Assembly (NCBI GenBank): GCA_016927185.1
Contig: JAFGND010000034.1
Coordinates: forward strand, 33,427-97,426
Length of the DNA stretch: 64,000 nt
Reading direction: 5' to 3'
Source: Candidatus Coatesiibacteriota bacterium
Lineage (GTDB): Bacteria > JAFGND01
The position numbers and the translations under genes were made by a program. Below are positions 8,691 through 17,666 of the stretch, in pieces; within the stretch, counting starts at the first letter, position 1; the number at the start of each line of letters is the position of its first letter. The notes under the pieces are model-generated. The model worked only from the letters and a program-made list of their open reading frames with translations. It was not told the DNA's origin and searched no databases.

Positions 8691-11600
8691 ATGCAGAGAA
8701 TAAAAGAATGGTTAGGAAAGATTTTCCCTAACAGGAATGAAAGGGAGATTACCAAACTGAAACCATTTGTTCAGGAAATAAACAGACTTTATGAGGATTT
8801 CAAGGATCTCCCGCCAGAACAGCTTAAAGCTAAAACAGAAGAATTCCGTGATAGACTAAAGCAAGGAGAAACATTAGATGACATACTGGAAGAAGCATTT
8901 GCTACCGTAAAAGCTGCATGTTTTCAGATGTATGGCACTGAGATTGAAGTAACAGGTCAAACAGTAGTCTGGGACATGATTCCATTTGATGTGCAGCTTA
9001 TTGGTGGAATTGTACTTCATCAAGGAAAAATAGCTGAAATGAAGACAGGTGAAGGCAAGACATTAGTAGCAACACTTCCCACTTATCTTAATGCTCTCCC
9101 TGAAGAAAGGCATGTCCATATAATTACAGTTAATGATTATCTTGCAAGACGTGATGCTGCATGGGTAGGTTCAGTATTGAAATACCTGGGACTGACTGTT
9201 GGGTGCATACAAGGTGAAATGCGTTCTAATGAAAGACAATATCAGTATGCATGCGATGTTGTTTATGGAACTAACAGTGAATTCGGTTTTGATTATCTAA
9301 GAGACAATATGGCATTTGCCCCTGAAGACGTTGTACAGACAAGTCACGATTTTGCAATTATTGATGAAGTAGATAGCATTCTTATTGATGAAGCAAGAAC
9401 ACCTCTCATAATTAGCGGTGAAGTTGAGCAGAATGCACCTGAGGATCAATATAACAAGATAAAACCAATAATATCAAGGCTTTATAAGGAGCAAAACGAA
9501 AAAGTAACCATTTTCCTGGACAGGGTGGATAAATTACTGAGTCTTGCCTCTATTGCTCCTGTAGACGAAGAAGAGGGTGAAGTTGTCCCTGACTGGGAAG
9601 GATTTGACAGGCTAGATATCAAGGCTGAACTTCTCCTTAAATTGTTCAAAGGTGACGAATTCACAGTAAATTACTTCAAGTCAAAAGACATACTCGATAT
9701 TTCTCCTGAAAAAAGCAGGGAAAACCTGGAAAGAGTTAAACATGAATTAGATAACTGGCTTAAAGCCTGGAAAACTGATGATGATAATCCTGATTTCAAG
9801 AATGACAGGATTATTAATGCTGACATATCAGACTTGCTATATACCGCATTTGATGATGAGATAGTAAATAAGAGCGAAAGAGCTTTCAATAACTGGCTTA
9901 CTGAAGTATGGGAACGACTTGTTGCAGCAAATCTTTTAAAGGCAGTGAAAGGAGCTCCCAAATCAAAAAGGCTTCAGAAACTTCTGAAATCAGATGAGAA
10001 GACTTTCAAGAGAGTGGAAGATTACGAAAGTTCCCTGATGAGAGATAAATTACTGTACAAATTCCTTGCCAAAGATCTTCTTTATATTGTTGAAGAAAGA
10101 CATAATTCAGTTGAAATAACTGAGAAGGGTCATGAATTCGTAGAAAGCTTTGCAGGAAATATACTTGTTCTTCCTGATCATGATGTTGAATCAAGAAAAA
10201 TAATGGAAAATACTGATATCCCTGATAAGGAAAAAGCAATACAGCTTGATACATTCCAGAAATCCTATATGTCACAGACCGAGAAATTGCATAATGTCAA
10301 CCAGCTCCTGAAAGCATATACCTTATTTGAAAAAGATGTATCTTATGTCGTGCAGAACAATCAGGTAGTGATTGTTGATGAGTTTACTGGAAGATTACAA
10401 CCATCTAGAAGATATTCAGATGGGCTCCATCAAGCACTTCAAGCCAAGGAAAATGTAGTTATAGAGAAGGAAACCCAGACGCTTGCAACAATAACCATTC
10501 AGAATTATTTCAGAATGTATGACAAACTTGCAGGAATGACTGGAACTGCTGAAACAGAAGCTCTTGAATTCAATGAAATCTATAAGCTTGATGTAATTGT
10601 TATTCCAACCAATGAACCAGTTAGAAGAATCGATTATGACGACCAGATTTACAGGACCAAAGCAGAGAAGTATAAATATATAATTGATGAAGTTATTAGA
10701 TGCAACGAGATAGGACAACCTGTGCTTGTTGGTACTGTGTCTGTTGCTGTCTCTGAAAAATTGTCCAGAATGCTTAAAATAAGGGGAGTACAACATGAAG
10801 TTCTGAATGCAAGATATCATCAGAGAGAAGCAGAAATAGTTGCCAAAGCTGGTCAAAAAGGAGCAGTAACAATAGCAACTAATATGGCTGGTAGAGGAAC
10901 TGATATCAGGCTAGGCAAAGATGTAGTAAGATGCATCTCTGATAAGGGTGAAGTTAAATGCTGCATAATTTGCAGAAGCAGGGATGAATTTGGAAATAAG
11001 GCATGCCAGGAATGCTTTCATGAAAATTCCTTGAAAGCATGCTCTGAAGATATACCATGTGGTCTTCACATTATTGGTACTGAAAGACATGAAGCAAGAC
11101 GTATAGACAGACAACTAAGGGGACGATCTGGAAGGCAAGGAGATCCGGGATCAAGCCGTTTCTTCCTGTCTCTCGAAGATGACTTGATGAGGATATTTGG
11201 CAGCAGCAAAATGGCAACCATAATGGACAGGATAGGAACTGATGAGGATGGTCCCATGATGCATCCCTGGCTGACAAAAGCTATAGATAATTCACAGAAA
11301 AGAGTTGAAGCTCATCATTTCGAAATAAGAAAGCATCTTCTTGAATATGATGATGTAATGAACAAGCAGAGAGAAGTGATTTATGCTATTAGAAGGAAAG
11401 CTGTTTTCAGGGAAAACCTTCAATCTGAGATAGATAATTTCAGAAAGACTGCAGTAGAATCAGTGGTAAGCAGTATATTGATGGGAGAAAAACTTGCTAC
11501 AGAAAAAGACTATCAAAAGCTTTCTGGAGAACTGGCTCGTTTTTTTGGAATCTATCTTAGCATAGATATCAATGACTCTTCAACAGCAAGTTATGATGCA

Positions 11601-12140
11601 GTATTGGAAAACACTCTGGAAGCAATCAATCTGGCATACGGAAGAAAACTGGAGAATGCTCCAGATAATCTGAGACGGCTTATGGAATCACATATTATAC
11701 TCATGGTGATTGATGAGCATTGGAGGCAGCATCTATATACCCTTGATGACTTAAGGGAAGGAATAAATCTCAGGGCATATGGCCAGTCAGACCCTCTTCA
11801 GGAATACAAGAAAGAGGCATTCGAACTTTTCCAGAATCTTGAGATAGAAATAGCAAAAGAAGTTACAACTCATTTACAAAGATTTGAGTTCAAGGAGGAA
11901 ATTCCTGAAGAAACACCTAAAGTAAGTCATATTCAAGCCTTCCATCCTGATGCATCAGCATCTCTTCCTGTTCCCGAGGAGGAATCTGAAGAAGGATATG
12001 AGTCAAGACGAGAAGAAGAAGTTCAGAAAGAAAAACCAAAAGGCATTACGTATAAAAGGACACAGCCAAAGATCAAGCCAAATGACCCATGCCCATGTGG
12101 AAGTGGGAAAAAGTATAAGAAATGCTGTGGTAAAAAATAA
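8691..12140 (+). CDS. secA: Protein translocase ATPase SecA (large form with insertions)
   Basis: SecA drives export of unfolded proteins through SecYEG. At 1149 residues this one is about 250 longer than E. coli SecA. The Walker A loop is KTGEGKT (about 118-124), the DEVDSILIDEARTP segment lies near 224-237, and GTERHEARRIDRQLRGRSGRQGDPG marks the second nucleotide-binding domain. Two extra parts stand out. One is a region of roughly 200 residues (about 250-470) inserted in the preprotein cross-linking domain. The other is a Cys-rich insert (C748, C757, C758, C761, C772, C775, C784, C790) just before GLHIIGTERHE. The C-terminus carries the usual zinc-binding CPCGSGKKYKKCC motif. Confidence 0.95.
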   Translation: MQRIKEWLGKIFPNRNEREITKLKPFVQEINRLYEDFKDLPPEQLKAKTEEFRDRLKQGETLDDILEEAFATVKAACFQMYGTEIEVTGQTVVWDMIPFDVQLIGGIVLHQGKIAEMKTGEGKTLVATLPTYLNALPEERHVHIITVNDYLARRDAAWVGSVLKYLGLTVGCIQGEMRSNERQYQYACDVVYGTNSEFGFDYLRDNMAFAPEDVVQTSHDFAIIDEVDSILIDEARTPLIISGEVEQNAPEDQYNKIKPIISRLYKEQNEKVTIFLDRVDKLLSLASIAPVDEEEGEVVPDWEGFDRLDIKAELLLKLFKGDEFTVNYFKSKDILDISPEKSRENLERVKHELDNWLKAWKTDDDNPDFKNDRIINADISDLLYTAFDDEIVNKSERAFNNWLTEVWERLVAANLLKAVKGAPKSKRLQKLLKSDEKTFKRVEDYESSLMRDKLLYKFLAKDLLYIVEERHNSVEITEKGHEFVESFAGNILVLPDHDVESRKIMENTDIPDKEKAIQLDTFQKSYMSQTEKLHNVNQLLKAYTLFEKDVSYVVQNNQVVIVDEFTGRLQPSRRYSDGLHQALQAKENVVIEKETQTLATITIQNYFRMYDKLAGMTGTAETEALEFNEIYKLDVIVIPTNEPVRRIDYDDQIYRTKAEKYKYIIDEVIRCNEIGQPVLVGTVSVAVSEKLSRMLKIRGVQHEVLNARYHQREAEIVAKAGQKGAVTIATNMAGRGTDIRLGKDVVRCISDKGEVKCCIICRSRDEFGNKACQECFHENSLKACSEDIPCGLHIIGTERHEARRIDRQLRGRSGRQGDPGSSRFFLSLEDDLMRIFGSSKMATIMDRIGTDEDGPMMHPWLTKAIDNSQKRVEAHHFEIRKHLLEYDDVMNKQREVIYAIRRKAVFRENLQSEIDNFRKTAVESVVSSILMGEKLATEKDYQKLSGELARFFGIYLSIDINDSSTASYDAVLENTLEAINLAYGRKLENAPDNLRRLMESHIILMVIDEHWRQHLYTLDDLREGINLRAYGQSDPLQEYKKEAFELFQNLEIEIAKEVTTHLQRFEFKEEIPEETPKVSHIQAFHPDASASLPVPEEESEEGYESRREEEVQKEKPKGITYKRTQPKIKPNDPCPCGSGKKYKKCCGKK

Positions 12141-13369
12141 TGCGGTTTATAGTTTTTTTGATAAAACGCTTTTTCTTCAGTACATTCAAAAGTTCCAGTT
12201 TACTCGTTTCAATAATCTCATTCATTGGAGTATTCCTGGGGGTTTTTACTCTTGTGCTTGTTCTTGGAATAATGCAGGGATTTGATGAGGAACTCAAGAA
12301 AAGGATACTTGATGTACAGGGACATATTGCTGTTTTCAAGTTTCAGGCAGATTTCATAGAAAATCCCTCTGAAGTCTCAGAAAAAATCAGGAATCTGAAG
12401 GGAATCAAGGTTATTGCACCTTTCATTTCCCAGGAAGTCTTAATAATAAAGGATGGAGAAGTAACTGGAACTCTCCTGAGAGGTATTGATGCAAAAGAGG
12501 AACTTAAAATCCTTAACCTTAACGAAGGGGGAATACAAGGAAATTTTTCATTCAAGGACGGAAAAGCAAGGGAGATTATTCTGGGAAAAACACTTGCAGA
12601 AAACCTTAATGCAAAACTGGGGGATTATGTAACTCTTGCAAGTCCTAAATTGTCAGTATCAGGACCACTAGGAAATACAGGCCCAAGATTTCTGAAGTGC
12701 AAGGTAACAGCTATAGTTGATTTGGGTTTGTATCAATTCAATAATAATATTTCATATATAAGCCTTGAAAACGCAAGAAGTTTCTTCAAAATGAAAGGGA
12801 ATTCCGTTTCCGGATTATCAATTCAGATTGATAATCCTTACAATGCAAGCATAGAGAGATTGACAATTCAAAGAATGCTTGGAGGATTTCCTTATATCAC
12901 ATCATCATGGCAAGAAATAAACAGTAATCTATTTGAAGCGATTGCAATGGAACGTTTTGTGATGCTGATAATTCTGATCATAATACTTATTGTTGCCAGT
13001 TTTTCAATAATCAGCACATTGATTATAATGGTAATAGAAAAAATGAGAACAATAGGGATTCTGGGAGCTATGGGAATTTCAAGTAGAAAAATCCAGCTAA
13101 TTTTCCTTGCGACTGGTCTCTTTATAGGAATGATAGGTACTGCTCTTGGAATCATCTCAGGATTAACTACAGGAAGTATCTTTTCGAGATATGATATCCT
13201 TAATCTTCCTGTTGATATCTACTGGATAGAAGGAACTCCATTCCACTTTCCTCTGAAATCCATGGTTTATCTTGTTTTATTCAGCATGGTTGTTTCATTC
13301 CTTGCATCATCACTACCGGCATGGTGGGTAAGCAAGCAGGACCCAATGAAGGCAATTAGATATGGGTAA
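12140..13369 (+). CDS. LolC/LolE-type ABC transporter permease
   Basis: The 409-residue protein has the MacB/FtsX-LolCE layout: one N-terminal transmembrane helix (about 18-42), a large periplasmic domain (about 45-265), then three helices at about 270-300, 320-345 and 370-395. It ends with QDPMKAIRYG, a tail common in this family. With LolD, such permeases extract lipoproteins from the inner membrane for transfer to LolA. Its ATG overlaps the secA stop by one base and its end overlaps lolD by 8 nt. Only one permease gene is present, so the complex may be a homodimer or use a partner elsewhere. Confidence 0.85.
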   Translation: MRFIVFLIKRFFFSTFKSSSLLVSIISFIGVFLGVFTLVLVLGIMQGFDEELKKRILDVQGHIAVFKFQADFIENPSEVSEKIRNLKGIKVIAPFISQEVLIIKDGEVTGTLLRGIDAKEELKILNLNEGGIQGNFSFKDGKAREIILGKTLAENLNAKLGDYVTLASPKLSVSGPLGNTGPRFLKCKVTAIVDLGLYQFNNNISYISLENARSFFKMKGNSVSGLSIQIDNPYNASIERLTIQRMLGGFPYITSSWQEINSNLFEAIAMERFVMLIILIIILIVASFSIISTLIIMVIEKMRTIGILGAMGISSRKIQLIFLATGLFIGMIGTALGIISGLTTGSIFSRYDILNLPVDIYWIEGTPFHFPLKSMVYLVLFSMVVSFLASSLPAWWVSKQDPMKAIRYG

Positions 13370-14048
13370 AACATCTCTATTAAGGGCTTCAAATATTTCC
13401 AAATCGTTTTCAACCGGAGATACTGTAATAAAAGTTCTGGAAAAACTTGATATAGAAATATTCAGGGAAGAGAAATTATTCATTATTGGAGCTTCCGGAG
13501 CTGGAAAAAGCACTTTATTGCATATTCTAGGCACATTGGAAAGACCTGATGAGGGTAGTCTTGTCCTGAATGAAGAGGATATTCTTTCAGCTAATGCAAC
13601 GAAACTGGCAAGAATCAGAAACAGGCAAATAGGTTTTGTATTCCAGTTCCATCATCTTCTTGATGAATTCAATGCTCTGGAAAATGTATGCTTGCCAGGC
13701 TTCGTATATAACAGGGATTGGAAATCAGTGAGGGAAAAGGGAATACAACTTCTTGATTATGTTGGTCTGAAAGACAGACTTAACCATAAACCAAATCAGC
13801 TGTCAGGTGGAGAACAACAACGTGTTGCAATTGCAAGAGCCTTGATAAATGATCCTGATTTAGTATTCATGGATGAACCTACTGGTGACCTGGATGAGAA
13901 GAATTCATTGATTTTGATGGAGTTCGTCCAGAAACTTGCTTCAGAAAAGAAACAGACAGTAGTGATTGTAACACATAACATAGCCCTATGCAGTTTTGCA
14001 GACAGAATTTTTGAACTTAAGCAAGGTTCCCTTCATGCAATAAAATAA
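13362..14048 (+). CDS. lolD: Lipoprotein-releasing ABC transporter ATPase
   Basis: The 228-residue protein is a complete ABC ATPase with Walker A GASGAGKST (44-52), signature LSGGEQQR, Walker B LVFMDEPTGDLDE, and a switch histidine in VTHN. Its length and the FQFHHLLDEFNALENV Q-loop region match the LolD/MacB/FtsE subgroup. It powers the LolC/E-like permease encoded immediately upstream and overlapping it. The gene ends the plus-strand operon at the hairpin shared with the convergent gene. Confidence 0.9.
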   Translation: MGKTSLLRASNISKSFSTGDTVIKVLEKLDIEIFREEKLFIIGASGAGKSTLLHILGTLERPDEGSLVLNEEDILSANATKLARIRNRQIGFVFQFHHLLDEFNALENVCLPGFVYNRDWKSVREKGIQLLDYVGLKDRLNHKPNQLSGGEQQRVAIARALINDPDLVFMDEPTGDLDEKNSLILMEFVQKLASEKKQTVVIVTHNIALCSFADRIFELKQGSLHAIK

Positions 14049-14050
14049 AA

Positions 14051-14075
14051 AAGCCCCGATTTAAATCGGAGCTTT
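14051..14075 (-). terminator. Intrinsic terminator between convergent genes
   Basis: The palindromic core CCGATTTAAATCGG extends to an 8-bp stem with one mismatch. On the minus strand it is followed by a run of six T and then ATTTTAT, a good rho-independent terminator for the gene at 14101-14865. On the plus strand only three T follow, so termination of lolD there would be weaker. Confidence 0.75.
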
Positions 14076-14100
14076 GGGGGGATGGGAAGGAACTTGTTTT

Positions 14101-14865
14101 TTAGTAGATTTCGTAGTTCAATACTCTTATATAATCTATCTCAACAGGAGTGACTCCTTCAGCTTCACCTGCAGAATACTCAATCTTTATATACTGGGCT
14201 TTGCTGAGTCCTGTACCAGTAAGTGATACGCCTTCGCTATTCCATTCACATCTCTGGAAAGGTCCGGTCTCATAGTTTGAAACTGAAATAAGTACATTTG
14301 CAGTATCAATTGAAGCATCCTTGAAACCGACATAGAAGTCAGCAAAAGTGTATCCGTCAGCTGCTTCTTCAGATGAGCCTAAATCGAGGACTGCATAACC
14401 ACCATTTTCTATTGATAAGCAGCGATTATCAGGTTTTCCAAGTACATATGATATATTACTCGCCTTTTCATAAGCTGAAACATTGTCCACATATATGTCT
14501 TTGAGATATATGTTATTCAAGGGAATTGTCTCTCCACCTGAAATACGTACATTGGTAATTTCCTTGGTCATGTAATCCTCGTGCTTTATCCTGATTATAT
14601 GTTCACCAAGAGGAACTTTTTCCAAAATGAATTGACCACCATCATGAGTTGTTGCATATTGATAATAACCAACAAGTGAAACCTCAGCTCCATCAATGCC
14701 AGTTTTAAGATCACTTTCTTTTACTAGCCCGGTTATTACACCATAATCACCATCATAATAACCGTCTCCATCACTGAAATTACCATTACATTCATTGGTT
14801 GAACCAGTCATCAAGAACCAGGCCATTACTGCTGTTATTGCCAGAATTTTCTTTGATATTTTCAT
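14101..14865 (-). CDS. Secreted protein with carboxypeptidase-regulatory-like domain
   Basis: The protein has 254 residues starting at the ATG preceded by AGGAGG; the open frame extends five codons further but without a ribosome site. The signal peptide ends near a STNEC segment that could be a weak lipobox. Residues about 45-125 (VITGLVKESDLKTGIDGAEVS and so on) form a carboxypeptidase-regulatory-like or PEGA-type beta-sandwich. The remaining 130 residues resemble a discoidin-like beta domain (YAVLDLGS, FADFYVGF). A structural or ligand-binding role at the cell surface is likely; no catalytic residues are recognisable. Confidence 0.65.
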   Translation of the reverse strand: MKISKKILAITAVMAWFLMTGSTNECNGNFSDGDGYYDGDYGVITGLVKESDLKTGIDGAEVSLVGYYQYATTHDGGQFILEKVPLGEHIIRIKHEDYMTKEITNVRISGGETIPLNNIYLKDIYVDNVSAYEKASNISYVLGKPDNRCLSIENGGYAVLDLGSSEEAADGYTFADFYVGFKDASIDTANVLISVSNYETGPFQRCEWNSEGVSLTGTGLSKAQYIKIEYSAGEAEGVTPVEIDYIRVLNYEIY

Positions 14866-14940
14866 TTTAACCTCCTGCATTTTTCTTTCTAAAGATGTAA
14901 AACGGACAGTTTTATTTTTTTCTTGCAGAAAGGTTTATTT

Positions 14941-16137
14941 TTATTTTATAGATTGGAGAAGCTCTTTGAGTTTCTTGTCTTCATTGAATAACTTGAGGCC
15001 TTTTTCCAATACACCTTTTGCCTCTTGTTTCCTGTTGAGTTTCAATAGGCATTCTGCGAATTCAAGGTAAACTGAAACACTCACATTCTTTTTTTCAAGT
15101 GCCAGGTAATAATTATCCAATGCAGATTTACTGTTTTTTCTTTTAAAAGATAACTTTGCAAGTGCAAAAAAACCATTATAATCTTCTGGATAAAGGTTTA
15201 TAACATGTCTGTAAAGTCTTGCTGCCTGATTATATTGCTTGCTTGTTTCCAGAATCACTCCTAATTCAATTATATAAGGAATTGATTCCTGGCTTATCTC
15301 CACAGCCTTCTTCATATACTGGAGCTTTTTCTTCCTGTCTTTTGTTATTCTTGACAAAATGACATATGAAGGAGCATTTTCAGGAAAATATCTGATGGTT
15401 AGTTTCAATGTCTTTATCGCAGACAGGGTATCTGAAAGCTCTAATTCTGATTGCGCCAGATGTGTCAATAAACCGAGATTGTTTGTATGACCCTTTTCAA
15501 TGGCATTATTAAAAAGCTCTTTTGCCTTGAGAAAATCTCTTTTCTTGAAAGATAACTCTCCAAGCAGAAAAAGTGTTCTTCCATCCTCAGGATTCTGTTT
15601 CTTGACTTTTTCGAAGTATTTCTCTGATTCCTGTTCTCTTCCAGCCTGATAAAGCGTTAATCCCATCAGGAAATTTACCTCTATGCTATTTTCATGTTTT
15701 GTAATAAGAGGTTGCATTAGTTCTATTGATTCATTATATAATCTCAGATTATTATATGTCTCAGCAAGAAGCAAGTGATTATCCAGTTTGTCAGGCTCAC
15801 ATGCCAGAAGAGTCTTCAGACAGCTCATACTGTATCTATGCTTGCCTGTCTTGCCATATGCAATTGCTAAATCCTTTAAAGCTTTCTTGTTCAATGGTTC
15901 AAGGACAATTGCCTTCTTGAAATACGCAAGTGCAATCTCAAGAGAATCTTCATCCATGTATATCTCACCAAGGGAAATAATATAATCAGTATTTTCAGGA
16001 TTATCTGTTATGAGAGTCTTCAGTATTTTTATTGAAGAGGTGATATCATTCACTTTTCTTGCTTCATCAAGATTCTTCAGTAATTCATCTTCTCTTGCGC
16101 CTAGAAAAAGCAAGACGAGAAAAAATGCTTTAAACAT
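14941..16137 (-). CDS. Tetratricopeptide-repeat protein with signal peptide
   Basis: The 398-residue protein starts with a short hydrophobic segment (MFKAFFLVLLFLGA), suggesting export. At least ten 34-residue TPR units follow, with typical positions such as AYFKKAIVLEPLNKKALKDLAIAYG broken into helices and the recurrent LGEIY/LAETY/LGELSF segments. TPR arrays bind other proteins. Nothing in the sequence identifies the partner. It lies between two other envelope proteins on the same strand, with gaps of about 70 nt on each side. Confidence 0.75.
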   Translation of the reverse strand: MFKAFFLVLLFLGAREDELLKNLDEARKVNDITSSIKILKTLITDNPENTDYIISLGEIYMDEDSLEIALAYFKKAIVLEPLNKKALKDLAIAYGKTGKHRYSMSCLKTLLACEPDKLDNHLLLAETYNNLRLYNESIELMQPLITKHENSIEVNFLMGLTLYQAGREQESEKYFEKVKKQNPEDGRTLFLLGELSFKKRDFLKAKELFNNAIEKGHTNNLGLLTHLAQSELELSDTLSAIKTLKLTIRYFPENAPSYVILSRITKDRKKKLQYMKKAVEISQESIPYIIELGVILETSKQYNQAARLYRHVINLYPEDYNGFFALAKLSFKRKNSKSALDNYYLALEKKNVSVSVYLEFAECLLKLNRKQEAKGVLEKGLKLFNEDKKLKELLQSIK

Positions 16138-16209
16138 AATTCCAGAAATTCATTATACTCAAGTTTTGTCAAATGACATTTTCAAGCAGCAGTCAAGTCC
16201 TCTTAATTA

Positions 16210-17478
16210 CTATATTTTTACTATCTTCTTGGTAATACCTGAAGATCTTATAATATATATCCCATTAATCCACCTGTTTGTATAAATCTTATGTCTACCT
16301 TTTTCCAGTTTCATGATTAGTCTTCCATCAATTGAAAATATCCTGGCCGAAGAAGAAAGATTGATTGAAATCATTGAGGAAAAAGGATTGGGAGAAACTG
16401 ATAAGTATTTTGATGGAGATTTTCCGCTTTTCCTGTTTTCAGTGAAGTCGTTGTAACCATAAGTTTCAACTGCATGCAGATATTTATCATTACTTCCGAA
16501 AAAAACAATACCTCCAGAAATGCGAGGTGAGGAATGTATATAATCACCTGAATTATATTTCCATTTCAATGTTCCATCTGCAGCATTAACAGCATGAAGA
16601 TTGTAATCGTTGCTTCCAATATAGGCAACACCATCTGAAACAGAAGGACTTGAATAAATATACCCTTGCGTCTTATATTTCCATACAAGTTCTCCATTTA
16701 CAGAGTTCAATGCATAAAAATAAGTATCCCAGCTTCCAAAATATGCTATTCCCCCAGATACATGAGGAGAAGAAAGAATATCAAGTTCGGTCTTGTATCT
16801 CCATTTAAGAGATCCATCTGATATATTGACTGCATAAAAAAAACTGTCATGACTTCCAAAATAAACAGTTTCTTCATAAATGAAAGGTGATGAAAAATTT
16901 CGATCTCCTGTCTTGTATCTCCATTTCAGGGTTCCGCTTTCGGAATTTATAGCATAAAGATTTGCATCACAGCAACCAACATAGATTACTCCTTCCCCAA
17001 AACGTGGTGAAGAAAAAATGCCATCATCAGCCTTGTAACTCCACTTTATAGAACCATTTGAAGCTAAGAGAGCATAAAGATTGTCATCCCAGCTTCCAAA
17101 ATATACAATTTCCTCTACTACTGATGGAGATGAATGAATTGCTGCTCCTGCCTTATATGTCCATACCAAAGCTCCATTAGAGATGTTGATGGCATAAAAA
17201 CTACCATCATTACTTCCTATATAGACAAATCCATTACTAACAAATGGTGAAGCGGAAATCGGACTTTCTGTTTTGAATTTCCAGCGAAGGGAAGCATCTG
17301 AAGCATTTATTGAGTATAAATGACCATCATAGCTACCAAAATAAACAAATCCATCATGTATGAAAGGAGAAGATTGGATTCTGTCGTCTGTCCTGAATTT
17401 CCAGAAGAGATCTCCTGGAGCTGATTGCAAGTCAACAATAACACAAAAAATAATTGCTACAAAGTATAATATTTTCAT
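16210..17478 (-). CDS. Secreted 8-bladed PQQ-like beta-propeller with T9SS-type tail
   Basis: The 422-residue protein begins at the ATG preceded by AAGGAGG; the frame is open 16 codons further upstream. After a signal peptide (to about residue 20) come eight near-identical repeats of about 40 residues, each with the pattern L-x-W-x-Y/F-K-T then SSP, then Y-F/I-G-S-x-D. This is a PQQ/BamB-type propeller without enzyme residues. The last 80 residues (SVSPNPFSS, then FSIDGRLIMKL and NGIYIIRSSG) look like the type A sorting domain of type IX secretion, implying surface attachment or release. No T9SS machinery lies in the window. Confidence 0.8.
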   Translation of the reverse strand: MKILYFVAIIFCVIVDLQSAPGDLFWKFRTDDRIQSSPFIHDGFVYFGSYDGHLYSINASDASLRWKFKTESPISASPFVSNGFVYIGSNDGSFYAINISNGALVWTYKAGAAIHSSPSVVEEIVYFGSWDDNLYALLASNGSIKWSYKADDGIFSSPRFGEGVIYVGCCDANLYAINSESGTLKWRYKTGDRNFSSPFIYEETVYFGSHDSFFYAVNISDGSLKWRYKTELDILSSPHVSGGIAYFGSWDTYFYALNSVNGELVWKYKTQGYIYSSPSVSDGVAYIGSNDYNLHAVNAADGTLKWKYNSGDYIHSSPRISGGIVFFGSNDKYLHAVETYGYNDFTENRKSGKSPSKYLSVSPNPFSSMISINLSSSARIFSIDGRLIMKLEKGRHKIYTNRWINGIYIIRSSGITKKIVKI

Positions 17479-17514
17479 TTCTCCTCCTTGATATTTTATA
17501 ATAAATAAAATATC

Positions 17515-17640
17515 ATGGAATGTCAAATCAAAGAAGATTGTATTGATAATTCAAAGTTTTTATCCTGCGACAATTGCAAGCAATTTTACTTACATGATCT
17601 TGACAAAATTAAACGCTTAAAAAAAATGACAAGAAAGTAG
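17515..17640 (+). CDS. Candidate 41-residue Cys-rich small protein upstream of the split AOR
   Basis: An ATG-TAG frame of 41 codons fills the gap between the divergent propeller gene and the AOR N-domain gene. It has four cysteines (C3, C9, C18, C21; C-x5-C-x8-C-x2-C), a central SCDNCKQFYLHD segment and a basic tail. Four cysteines in so short a frame suggest a metal or Fe-S site. There is no Shine-Dalgarno sequence; a TATAAT at 17495-17500 would give an almost leaderless transcript. The translation looks protein-like, but expression is unproven. Confidence 0.4.
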   Translation: MECQIKEDCIDNSKFLSCDNCKQFYLHDLDKIKRLKKMTRK

Positions 17641-17666
17641 CAATTATATAGAGAAATGGAGGCAAA

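Noticed and set aside
10416..10856. 146-codon minus-strand ORF inside secA.
   Set aside because: It is antisense to a conserved SecA region, has no family similarity that I can see, and has no ribosome site.
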